From NCBI GenBank assembly GCA_008921705.1, contig VFFE01007878.1, forward strand, positions 1,397,193 to 1,461,192: 64,000 nucleotides of DNA, given 5' to 3'. The notes beneath the pieces were generated by a model. That model was not told where the DNA came from, ran no database searches, and saw only the letters and a program-made list of their open reading frames with translations. The stretch comes from Burhinus oedicnemus (Eukaryota > Chordata > Aves > Charadriiformes > Burhinidae). Both the position numbers and the translations under genes were made by a program. This document shows positions 40,405-51,490 of this stretch, one piece after another. Each line of letters opens with the position of its first letter. Position 1 is the stretch's first letter.

Positions 40405-40490
40405 CGGACGGAATGGCTTGCCCGTGGTTACTGAAGTTGTCTGTGGCGGAGCTGGGATTGACCATATAAGCCCTGTGTACACATCTGTCG
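40405..40490 (-). repeat. MIR-like ancient SINE fragment
   Basis: The string ggcttgcccgtggttactga, then gttgtctgtggcggagctgg and gattgacc, matches the reverse complement of the MIR core pattern 'cttgcccaaggtcacacagc-agt-ctgtggcagagctgggattgaacc' as I recall it. It is highly diverged, as expected for an element older than the mammal-reptile split. Confidence 0.6.
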
Positions 40491-41563
40491 TGTAGCTCAG
40501 CTTCCTTCCCCTCAGGATGTTGCCACTGGTTTATGTTGTATTGGGCTGGACTTGTCTCCTGTATGAGAGGTTAAATCTCTTTCCGTGCCTGGCAGGAGTG
40601 CACTTCACGGTGTCCTCACTTAGGACATTGGGAGCACAGGGAAAGCCAATAAGGGACACACATTAGGCACAAAGTTTTGCTCCTGTCTGACTGGCACATC
40701 CTTGCACAGAGGATTGAGATATCATTGCAGCGTGGGACACAGCTGTTGGTAGCTGTAATACAGCGTGCTTACAGATTTCCTGGCAAAATTGATATAGTCA
40801 GCACACAGTATGGTTTACAGCAATGATAATCAAATGTTCCATAATGATGTATGATTGAAAAATAGTACTGGCACTCCCGGCCCTGCTCTCACAGGTTCTT
40901 CATATTAACGGGCAGCTTTGCCAATTTTCCCTCTCCACCGGGGGGAAATTCATCCAGGCAGCTGGGTTGTGTTTAGTTTTGCAGACCTCCAGGCGTACTC
41001 AGCTTGCTCTAGAGTGACAGGACCAGCAGCGCTGATGTTCACGGGAATATTCCTGAATAATTTCTGAAGCACGCCGGGTACTGGCCGGGGCTATAATGGG
41101 GATTGCTGAGAGCTTAGCGCAAGTCACGGCGGGCGCTGTGCTTCTAAGGTTATGTGAAATAGCAGTGGCTGTGGCTAGCACGTGATTTGAGGAGCACATG
41201 AAGACCATCCTCTGTCTCCCCTGCTTCTGTCAAAATTCAGCGAGAACTGTTCTCAGCAGAGCTACTGGAAAGAAAAATAATAAGCAGCTCGTAGGCTGTG
41301 TTGTTATTATTCAGCTGGTATTGACTGGCAGTACCAGGACTCTGCAGAACTGCCTTTCTCTAGCTGTCAGCCGATCAGCTGTGACATCCCTAATAATGGT
41401 TATGTTAGGAGGCAAGCAAAGAGATGCCACAAATGGATTGCACGTGTATAATTGCTTCAAAAACAAATCTGTTAATAAAAGGAGATGAGAAAATTGACAG
41501 GAAGAAATGGCTTATTGCATGCTAATTTTCTCCGGCTTTCATATTCTGGCTCTCGGTTTTTTG

Positions 41564-41578
41564 TTTTTTTTTTTTTTT
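41564..41578 (+). repeat. Poly-T run (15)
   Basis: Fifteen T residues preceded by ttttttg. No retrotransposon body was recognised on the opposite strand next to it. Confidence 0.8.
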
Positions 41579-43124
41579 AATTCAATTGGGTCACTTCTTC
41601 TGGGGAGAATTCTGGTCAGAAAATTGACTGTGGGGAGGAATTCTACATAATAAATAATTACAATGATGTGTTATTCCCAACAAGGACCAAGTTCAGGCAG
41701 ATGGATTTGGCTGATGAGCTGTTACCTGTCTGATGGCTCTTTCAGATTACATTTACCCTGTTACAGTCCTTTGAGTTTATAGGCAAAGAAGAAGCTAAAT
41801 GCAGTGGCCTAGAGAGCATAAAATGTCTTGGCCTACATGTCTTCAAAGGTCCCATGATGTTGTCACACCTGAATTATCCCTCTAGAGGAAACAGAAGATG
41901 CTGCAACTTCTTGTTCATAGAAATGGCAACATCCACAACAGGTGAAAAGGATTCTATTTTCCCAGCCCGCAGCCTATCAAGATCCATATGGGTGTTCCTG
42001 AATTAAAATGCTTTGCCTTCTGAACTTTCTCAGTAAGACTGCTAGTGTACATAAACAGGGGTATTTACAGAGTGTGTAAGACTGACTGATAAATATATCT
42101 AAACAGTTGAAACCTGGGTTGTCCCAGAAATAAGATAAGGAAGCCCTGAAGCAGGGGAACAAGAGGAATGAATGGATATAGCTGATGAAACAATAAGGCT
42201 ATAAGTAAATAGTCTGAGAAAACTGTACCAAATAATGAGATCAATGCTACTCTTGACGAAGGCAGTAGTTTTCATATGACCTTTGTGGAAGCAGCTGCAA
42301 GACCAATAAATACAAACTCAAGAATGTCCATTTTGGGGCAAGTTTTTATTTTTCAGAAAGAAACATGTAGTTACTCTTCCCAAAGAAAAGCAGCTCTTTA
42401 TCTATATATAGCTAAATATATCTATACTCCCCAAATATATTTGGACCCCCCAAGTCTCCAAGCTGTCAGCTGTAATGTGAGTTGTTGTGACTCCAGGAAC
42501 AGCTGGAACCCCTCCTGAGCCATGGCCCTATCATGATGCTGATTGACAAATCAAAGTCCTGTGTACCCTGATGGAGTTGAATGGTAGAAAAGGTCAGTGT
42601 GTATGTACCAGGGTCTAGATATTCAGGTAGTTTGTGAACTTTGTTGACAAACATTTGTTTAGTTCAGAGTTACAGGCTGAGGTGTATTCTGACTTGCAAA
42701 GCGTAGGTGGAAACAACCAACTGGAAAGGACTTGTTTGGAAAAAGAAGGAAGAGCAGTATACTTTATTTTTTGGTTTATTTCTAGTCTGAGTTTGCTAAA
42801 GATGAAAGTTCTTACTGTAGAAGTCAAATGATAGCAGAGCTGTGAAGGTAATTTGTGCTCTTGCTGGCTTACTAATGAACAATTTTCTGTTGCATGGATC
42901 TTGGCATCTAGATTGGTCACAATTTGCAGCCTCAGCAGAAAGCCCAGGAGTTAGATTGCTTCAGAGGTAAGGTTTGCCCTTTTAAAGGAGTCTAGTAAAG
43001 CTAGACAAACTGCTTTAAAGGAAGAACTGATTCTAAACTCTCTAGGCTATGACAAAAATCTCAACTCAAAGTGACAACCCTACCCCTAGAAAAGTTCTAA
43101 CTGACAACTGGGGATAATCTAGAA

Positions 43125-43245
43125 GAATGAAGACTAGACTGAGATTTCAGAAAAGTGGGTTTGACTCCTGATTTAACCACTTTCGAGCCTGACGGGGTCC
43201 CCATGCTGTAAACAAAAAAGGAAAAGAAAAAAAAAATAACATCTT
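43125..43245 (+). repeat. MIR-like ancient SINE fragment
   Basis: agtgggtttgactcctgatt, then taaccactttcgagcct, resembles the MIR tRNA-related B-box and core segment ('gggttcgaatcccggctctgccacttact'). It is followed by ccccatgctgtaaa and ataacatctttgtctcc, reminiscent of the later 'catctgtaaaatggggataat' part. An A-rich insertion interrupts it. The match is moderate. Confidence 0.45.
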
Positions 43246-45545
43246 TGTCTCCAAGATGCATGACAGCACCACTGACAGGGAAATGCACAGGTTCTCTGGC
43301 AGGAGGGCAGGATTACTGTGCACTTGCAGAAACTCCTTGATGTGTCTGGTTTTGGGTGTTGGAGCAACCAGCCTAGCATTTTTTCCAGTATTTAATTCAT
43401 GCTACAAATTCAAATTTCAAAAAATGTATCTGGAGAACAGTTATTTTCAGATTTGTAAGGAGGTATTAGAAATGGCAAACGATAAGAGCAGGGAAAGCAG
43501 AAAAACGATAAAACCAGGGAAAGTGGGACAAATATGAAGAAAGATTTGAACAGTATTCTTTGATGTTACTCATTTAACAAAGAGAAGACTCGTTTCATAG
43601 CTGACTGCTGCGATCTGTGCTAAGATAGTTTATGGCTGTGTCAGTTTTTACACTTTTCCTCAAGTTGTTTGGGGATGTAGCATTTACGGTACATTATTTA
43701 AATACAATGCGTGCTTCGTATTCTTGCTTTCCTTCAGTAAACATTTTGCACCGTGGCTTGGGGTTCAGGAGAGCAGTCATTGCATGAGCTCGCTCCGCTT
43801 CAGCAATGAAGAGCAAGTTGCTGTGCATGACAGCATTTCGTCTCTGTATGGCCGGGGACAGTAATGCACGAGCAGCAGGTGAAGGCATTAATCTCCTTAG
43901 CTATCCAGAAATGAACTGTCATGTACAGCAACTTGTTCTCTGCTGCTGCTGCTACCTAGTTCCCTCTCCTTCCACGTCCACAATGACCTTTGCATACATT
44001 AAGCATATTCTTGGGGTAATGACATTTTTCCTTCTGGGAGCAGCAGACGAAGGGAGTGTGAAGCCAGGAGGTGCCACAGTCCACAGGGCAGGCAGTAGCG
44101 GTGGTTGTGGCAGGTACGGAGGCGGTGGGGATGCTGCAGAGCATCCCCTTTGCAAGCCTGAAGGTCACAGGGTCTGAGGGGTGCTATGAGGGAAATACTC
44201 AGGACTTGAAAGAAGCTGCTACCTGTGGGGCAGTGGAGAAACAGGCTGGTAATTTGTTGTCTCTGAAGTGTGTGCAATACATCAGAGTGTGTCCCCAGTA
44301 CCCTGGCCCGTTTGCTGCCTGGCTTCTGTGTAAAATAGTCCTTTCCTAGTCAGCTTCCAAACCCTTTGGGTTTATGCTCGCCTGGCCAGAGCATAGACCG
44401 TCCTACATGGACAGGAGGATCCTGGAAGAAAACAAAAGTCACTTAAAAAACAGCTCCCGCTGCAAGTAAATTGTACAAAACAGTCTAACTTCAGCATAAC
44501 AACAGAGATTAATGTAATAGTGGGGTTTTTTTGTGGGAGCAGTCAAATTCAGGTTAATTTACAGTGGTTGGAAGTGCTGTGCTAACTTTAGTGTTGATAG
44601 GGTGACAGTGCTTACACGTTGCCAAACACCAGAGGTGGACTTGGGAAAGAAGCAGCTCAGCTAATAGAGATTTTGTTCATTAACAGAAGCTACAGCCCAG
44701 ACTCCCGAAGCAAAATGCTGACTGTCTTGCTCGTACAATACCTGGTTTCAGCTGTGCTATAATATGTTTTGGCATCAGCACTGAGTACAGTGGAATCCAA
44801 CCAAAATACACGCCTCGCTTTAAGTATTAGCAACGAGCTTCTGAGGTTTCTTGCATACAATTACTACCCAAATGCACAGCTGCTGTTTTAATTTAGATAT
44901 TAATTTGCTTGTGTGCTGTGATTTTGCCACTTAAAAGGAAATGTGGCTCAGAGAGTGAAATGGAACCCTTGCAAATGACCTTTTTAGTGTAAAATCTTCA
45001 CATACTATGGCTAATAATTAATGTCATAGGTGTTCTACCCTTTCTGCCCCAATCCTTGTACAATCACAGAATGTGACCTTCTGCCGTATATTTACAGATG
45101 TTTGATTTAATACTATTGTGCTCTGCTGGTCACAAATTAGAAACCTGCTGAATAGGGCCACCTAACATCAAAATGAACTTCTGCTGTTCAAGCCAATTTT
45201 GCCAAATGAAGAGCAGAAAAAGCTGTTTAAACTAACTGGAGAACCACTTTAAACTGTAGCCTCTGGTTAGACGCTAGAATAAAGTAGGATTACCTCTTGC
45301 CTTGTTTAAATATTAGAATATTATTACTATTGCATGGAAGGATGGATTTTGCATGGATGTGGGTAAAGTAGATCTGTAGTTAATAATTCTGGGAGTTGTA
45401 AAGGTAGGTACAACTATTTAGGTTTGATGTTGGATTTTGCGAGATTTCTGTCCTCAATCATTCTCTGTCTCTGCTTCTTGGCTATTAATCTTTATCCATT
45501 TGTAACAACATCAAGAGATTCCAGACCAGTCACGTTTGCTGAACT

Positions 45546-45705
45546 TGAGGAAAAAAGGGTGGGAGAGATGTGGAATTAAAAAAAAAGAGGTAGAGAGCCT
45601 AGAGGCAAGAAAGAAGAGGATAAAATGGGGAATAAAAGGCAGGAGAGAAAACCCAAGAAAAGGGGTGAAGAAGGTCAGAGATGAGAAAACAGAAAATCAG
45701 ATTGA
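45546..45705 (+). repeat. Polypurine tract of about 160 bp
   Basis: The + strand is overwhelmingly A and G here, with only isolated pyrimidines, including short gaagaa/gggg alternations. Such tracts are low-complexity DNA that can adopt triplex-like structure. The overlapping Lys/Arg/Glu-rich 69-codon frame (45536-45745) is a composition artefact. Confidence 0.75.
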
Positions 45706-45799
45706 AGTACGTATATTTTATGCTCAAATCAGGCAGATATCTTAGGTCTGTGATTCTCTAGTGACAGCGTTTATGATCAGGAATCGACAGATTCACCTG

Positions 45800-45842
45800 G
45801 GGCTTGGTATCAGTTTCCTCAGAAAGGCTGGGGATGATGGGG
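45800..45842 (+). repeat. Short MIR-like fragment
   Basis: ggtatcagtttcctcagaaa, then ggctggggatgatgg, recalls the MIR pattern 'gcctcagtttcctcatctgtaaaatggggatgata'. It is too short and diverged to be certain, but it lies among other MIR-like fragments. Confidence 0.3.
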
Positions 45843-46719
45843 AGGGAGATAAGAGCACTGATTCATTGCTCCCCAGCTTCTAGCTGCCCTGCTGAGGAGT
45901 GCTGAATAAATAAATATGATACAGCAATACAAAACGTCCAGCAAAGCCTGCAAGTTAATTGCATTTCCATTATTCCTCTACAGCGTTTCTTTTTCTTTAT
46001 GTTTTGGAATCATTCATTAACATTGCAGTGCTGCCTTTTTGAGTGCAGGTCCATATTTTAAAAACCAAAACCAAAGGAATCCGTTTGCTTCTGGTCAGGG
46101 CCAAGGCTCTGGCACCGGCAGCAAAGGTCCTTGTGCAGGGAGTTGGGACCTTGAAGATTTACGGTTTCGGACTACACTGAGATACAGACAAATGCAATTT
46201 CTTGGAATAATCTGGGCTATTACTGAATGATAGCGCTTTCTTTAGACACAAGGGAGTCAGTGGCAGGTATAAATGACTACGTCTCCCAATACAGGCAATG
46301 TACATAGGGCGGGTTTAACACTGGCTAAACAGTATTGTCCTGAGTGCTATACAGTGTTTTAGCATGGCATCGACAGGACAGGGGTAGGTATCTCCCAGCA
46401 TTTCGTGTCCTGCTGCTAGAGGCGGTCTCGCTAGAAATGCTTCAAGCCACCTTTTCACTTCATTTCTGCATGTGTGCTTTCAGCTGCTGAAACTCAATAC
46501 TGTTATTATCTGACATACAGTTTCCGTTTCGGAGTGCTTTTGCTTTAGTCCAAACCAAGTCACAGCACTGGGGAGAAACAGCACGTGTAACTTGGTAGTG
46601 AGTCTTCTGCTTCTCAGGATCTGAAGCCCCTCTTCCAGTGGCATTTTCTGTTGGCATATTAAGAGATATCAGTCCCTGTAGGAACCTTACATTAAAAATG
46701 GATGTGGCAGACAAGAAGC

Positions 46720-46818
46720 TATTTACAGATAAGGAAGGGAAGCAAGTCAGTGTGTGATAAATCCAGGAGTTAAACTGCGGCTGCCTGTCTCTGAACATTG
46801 GCACCGTCTGTCTTTCCA
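46720..46818 (-). repeat. MIR-like ancient SINE fragment
   Basis: tttacagataaggaaggga, then agcaagtcagtgtgtgataa, atccaggagttaaactgc, ggctgcctgtctctgaacattgg and caccgtctgtctttcca follow, in order, the reverse complement of MIR ('tttacagatgaggaaact...agtcagtggcagagctggga...aacccaggtctcc...'). The collinear match over about 100 bp makes this one of the better calls. Confidence 0.6.
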
Positions 46819-48718
46819 CAAAACATGAGTGCTGGATCTGTTCTTAGCACTTGCTGGGGATTTCTCTACTTTAACTACCATTGGCAGTTGCAGCTGTGAT
46901 TACTGAGTATTCAGAAGGTTTCCTTTTCTTTTTCTTCCTTTGTTTGTTCTTCCTGTTAGTGGCCACAGAGTGAACTTGAAAAGATTTGGAGGCCAAGGGT
47001 AGGGTGGTGGCTAGGAGGAGTGACCGTGCACTTTGCTGGTACTGGAGTTTTACAGGCTGGAATCCAGAGGAAGTCTGATGGCACATGTCAGAGCTTCCCC
47101 TAGGCACTGCATATTTGCTATCTGGTCTCAACAACTTCTGTTTGAGCTGTCTTGGGTCCTCCTGATGATGGAAAGGGTGATACTTCACATATTTGGGCTG
47201 AAGGTTCAGTTGGAGGTAAAGCAAAGTCAGGAGCCTGCTGTCTCACTTTTAAGATTTTTGTTTTTTTTTTAAATTGTTAAAGAGTTTGAGACTAACAAAT
47301 CAGAAAGACCTAGGAAATGAGTGTGAGTGAAATTAGTCATTGCAGGGGGAAATTTCCAATCTGTAAGTGAATACTTCAGACCTTTCGCGGACTCCTGAAA
47401 TAACTGTGTGGATGCAGGCTGTTTCTGTAACTCGTATGGGAAGGTCTGTACTGCGGTATCCTTCTGTGGGCCCCGGGATCTCTCCATCATAGTTTCCAGC
47501 TTTAGAAAATGATAGGGTGGGTGTTAATGTCGATGAACTAGCTGCATTCTCCTTCCACCGTCCTTCATTTGCCGAGTCTACTGACGGTGACGGTAGACTG
47601 GCAAGAGGAGAGGATGTGCTGTCCTGTAAATGAACGTGTGATCAAAGAGGTACGTTGTCCATGCATCTCCTCAAATAAGCAGGCTCTGCATGGAGGGTGA
47701 TAGCTGATTAAATCATCCTGTATGTTTCCAAAGTAAATAAGCCTTTCTTGCTTTCATTTTCCCTCAGAGGGAGGAATACATTTGATTATTTTGTATTAAG
47801 ATTTGGTTGAACACCTTATTATTAGCTTTATTAGTATATATAGTACAAACAGTCTGTTGTTATTTGCATGAATGCAACCATGATATTCAAGCGGACCAGT
47901 GCTTTTCATCTACTTACAAAGTCTCATGTATTTACAAAACCAATTGCTAGTCAAAATAAGTAAATAAATGTCTGAGTCATATTTCTGATCCTAGGCAATA
48001 ATCTGTATTCTTCCATCTGGCTCCCTAAATACCTGGGTGCTTAATTCAATGAGAAGATATTTATCTTTTCTTTTCCTTTTCTACTTCTTTTAAGGATTTT
48101 TTTTTCATGTTTCCACATCTGGTGCTCAGATTCCCAAGTTCCTCCCCTCCCTTTCCCTGTCTCCCCAGAAGCTCCTGCTTAGAATTTAGCTAATGGATTT
48201 CTAATTCAATTTGGCCTTCTGCTGGGATAAATCAGGCTCATACAAAATAATTTATGGTTCTTGAAAAATTGGCTGTGGATGAAATTAGGTAACTAGCACC
48301 AGGCAAGTAATAATCTCATTAAGATCCATGGAAGAAAGTAGTGACTAGGTAGATATTCATGAGGATTAATGTTAGTCTCAGGACACCAGTCTCACCAGGA
48401 TGCCCTTAGCCCGTGGAGAGAGCCCTTCAGCGCACCCAAGGTCGGGCTCCTGCTCCAAATCCCACTCCTCAACCTCTCCATTGATACAGAGGGACACCAG
48501 TAACAAAACTTGCATCAGCTCCAAGATAACCAGACTTTGTTCCCTAATTGTTTTATAAACATAAATTTGATTTGTGGTCCTTTGTGTAACTGTCGTTAGC
48601 TGTTTAGTAAATGATGCTGACAGGTATTTTGGAGGAATTTTGAAGGAAGAATCTGAGTACTGAGTTGCTTACTCAGTTCGAAGGTAGCGAATTAGAGTGC
48701 TACCTATTAGGCTGCTGC

Positions 48719-48835
48719 ATCCATTTTGCAGATGGGACCCTGAACCTGACAGAGTAGATTTCCCCAAGGTCACACAATATCCGTCCCCTGGGTCTCAGCT
48801 TGGTGCCTTAACCAGGTGGCCGTATGACTGAGCTA
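48719..48835 (-). repeat. MIR-like ancient SINE, best-preserved copy
   Basis: ccattttgcagatgggaccc, then gatttccccaaggtcacaca, and later ggtgccttaaccaggtgg, align collinearly with the reverse complement of MIR ('cccattttacagatgaggaaactgag...cttgcccaaggtcacacagc...tgctcttaaccacta'). The block of AAGGTCACACA is a hallmark of the MIR core. MIR/CORE-SINE fossils are known in birds and other sauropsids at low density. Confidence 0.75.
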
Positions 48836-50425
48836 TTATTTTGGGTATAGGCAAGTGTCCTGTGTTTTTCTGGGATGGAGTGATCCCGCTAACTAGATTA
48901 ACTGTGCACTTTGCTTAGCTCATGAAATCAGGATCCATGACATCCCACTAGGTCTGTTTTATTAATCACGGGATGTTGGATCATCACTCTTTGCTGAGAA
49001 AAATGCTTGCATTGAAAGTGTTAGAAATCTTGGAGCAGAGCTCTGCAGCGGTTTGAATAACGGGAAAATTAAGTACAAAAATAGCCATTCTTCGTCGAAC
49101 CAAGGGCTTGACATTTTAACCCTAACATACTGATGCAAGAAGCAAGCTTAATTATTAGTATGAAAGAATATGAAAAGCTAAGAAAATATTTGCAAAGTAC
49201 CACGTTCAGTTACAGATCCTCTCTCAAGCTAGCAGTATGGAACTCCTTTCATTGTGCCCTAGCCATCAACAATACGTTGCACACAGATTTATCTAAGTTA
49301 AACCGACTTGTGCTGTGTGATACGATTTACCACCAGTCCTAAAATCCATCAGCCTGTGGCTGACGACTCTCTAGCCTGAGCTCTGTCATTGTTTCTAGCA
49401 CATGATAGATCCTTAAGAAATCCTCATGTGAGAAAAGGTAGGATCAATTCTCCATTTGTTCATCGTGTTGGAGACACCACATCCGGACTGTTGAGACAGC
49501 AGTCAGATGAAGGACCTGAGTCTGAACTTCGAATTCTAAAAATAGATACAGAGTGAATTATCCTTGGATTTTGCTGGAATTGTATGCTTTGGACTATACC
49601 CAGGAAACTTGTTTCCAGTATATGTTGAGAATCTATTTTATGTGCTATAAAATGTATCCTACCGTCTAACCACAAAGGCTAAGTTAGGTCCTGAAAAAAG
49701 AGATTTTTCTTATTATTGTGACAGGCACCTACTTTCATGTTCGTGTAAATATGGCAGGCTCTGTCCTGTGTGACAGAGTGCCTGAAGGGGACTTGAGAAT
49801 GAATAGGTTTAACAAAAAGTATTTTAGCCTAAGCCTTGTCCATCTTTAATTAGTTATCAGGGTTAAAGGAGGGGTCAAGAGCCTGGAGCTACTTCAGGAC
49901 TAATGTGTCAAAGGAAAGTGAAGCCTAACGCTGAAGAGGAAATGATGCTCCTCAGAGGTTTAATAATTTTTTGACCCTGTGTCAACCATTATGACTACTA
50001 ACGGCAGCTGGGGCAGAAATGTTTCAAATTAGACTTTGCTTTGCAGGTGGTTAGGAGGGGATCCCATGCCACCATCCAGACCCATCGCAAGCCAGAATCC
50101 AAAAGGAAAAACGTATTTCAGTTTTACAGGCAGGACACAAAATCTCGTGGTCTGACACTGAAGTTTCTCTGCTGTTCATACGTTGCATTTGTGTCAGAGA
50201 AAACAGAACTAGCAGTGATACGCAGCCAAACTGCTTGAACTCTACCAGCACAACCGTGTCTAAGAGGAGTTGTGTTAATTTTCTAATTAGATTAAATGCC
50301 CGGAGCTCACGCTTATGGAATACAGCGTGTGTGCTTGGCAAAGTAACACTTGCATGTTATTGTCTGCGGTTTTGTTACATGACAGGGTGAGGGAGATAAA
50401 GTTTCAGAGACAGTCTGCAACCCAC

Positions 50426-50440
50426 TTTTTTTTTTTTTTT
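50426..50440 (+). repeat. Poly-T run (15)
   Basis: Fifteen T residues. No flanking retrotransposon body was recognised. Confidence 0.8.
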
Positions 50441-51427
50441 AAGCATGAATATTTTATTAGTTTTTTAAAAACTGAAAGAAAGAGCAACAGGACAAAGGAG
50501 AGCAATCTTCCACAGGGTAATAATTACTAAGAAATGTCACTGATGTCATCTGCTGTTTGTACAAGCACTTTTGTTTTATTTTCAGGTGCTGTATTTTTGA
50601 TAGCCGTGGCACAGTAACTGAGCCAGCCTTATCCAGTAGCTCTGTACAAGCACAACAGCAAAGTTTCCATCAGAATTAATGAAAGTGTTGCAAAAAGGGA
50701 TGTGACTGCTGGTACACAGGACAGTGCAGCAAAGAAACAGAGCCTTTGCCTCTTCACTTGACATTTCACACTGTCAGTGCTCCTAAGTCAGCCTCACCCC
50801 CCCGATGGTTTGCCTCCATCCTGTTTTGTCTATTTATATGGTTAGGCAGCCGCACAATAAGTAGCACTTACAGATTACTGCGTTAGATTTCTTATACTGA
50901 CAATAATTATGATAAACCTTGTTGCCCAAAGAGCAGCTTGGTGCTCTTCATATCTCTGCAACAGAAAGTGTTTTCATTGCCTTGCATGAAATCATGCCAT
51001 GTTCTGGCATTTTCCTGCACCGAGACCAATGCCAACAGTACCTGGACCATCTCTTGCATGTTTAGGCAGCAGCTGGTAGCCTGATGGAGTTTTTCTCAGG
51101 GCAATGCTAAAGTTCTGGATACAGAACCTTAAATGTCATGTCTGTGTATATACCTGCAATTTTTGTCTTGGATTAGCAATGGGCTGTGTAAAGAAATCTC
51201 TCTCCCTTACAGAGGGCTGTGGGAGTCGTTTTGAGGACATATGTTTTGTCTTTAGTTTGCCTCTGTTCTGATTGATAATAAAATTGCCATTAGCCTTCAG
51301 AGAAGCAGAAACTTTAATTATAATTATGAATTAAACAAACTAGGGGAAGATGCCTTTTTCCCAGACAGTAATGTATAACTTGCAAGCTGCTTTATAAAGC
51401 TGCTACAGTCAGTGTTTTCCTCATCTA

Positions 51428-51490
51428 GACCTGATTCTCCTTTTCCTTACTCTGATGCAGATCAGATCTGACTCCACTGGAATTAATTGG
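51428..51490 (-). repeat. Ancient interspersed repeat remnant, copy 3
   Basis: gacctgattctccttttcct, then tactctgatgcagatcagat and ctgactccactggaattaatt, resemble the reverse complement of 'tcaatggagttactcctgatttacaccagtgta-gagagcagaatcaggcc'. It belongs with the copies at 17240 (same orientation) and 27263 (opposite orientation). Confidence 0.6.

Noticed and set aside
48130..48168. Strong acceptor-like pyrimidine tract ending in CCCCAG
   Set aside because: The sequence after it quickly meets stops and does not resemble UNC5C. It is treated as a cryptic site or low-complexity tract.
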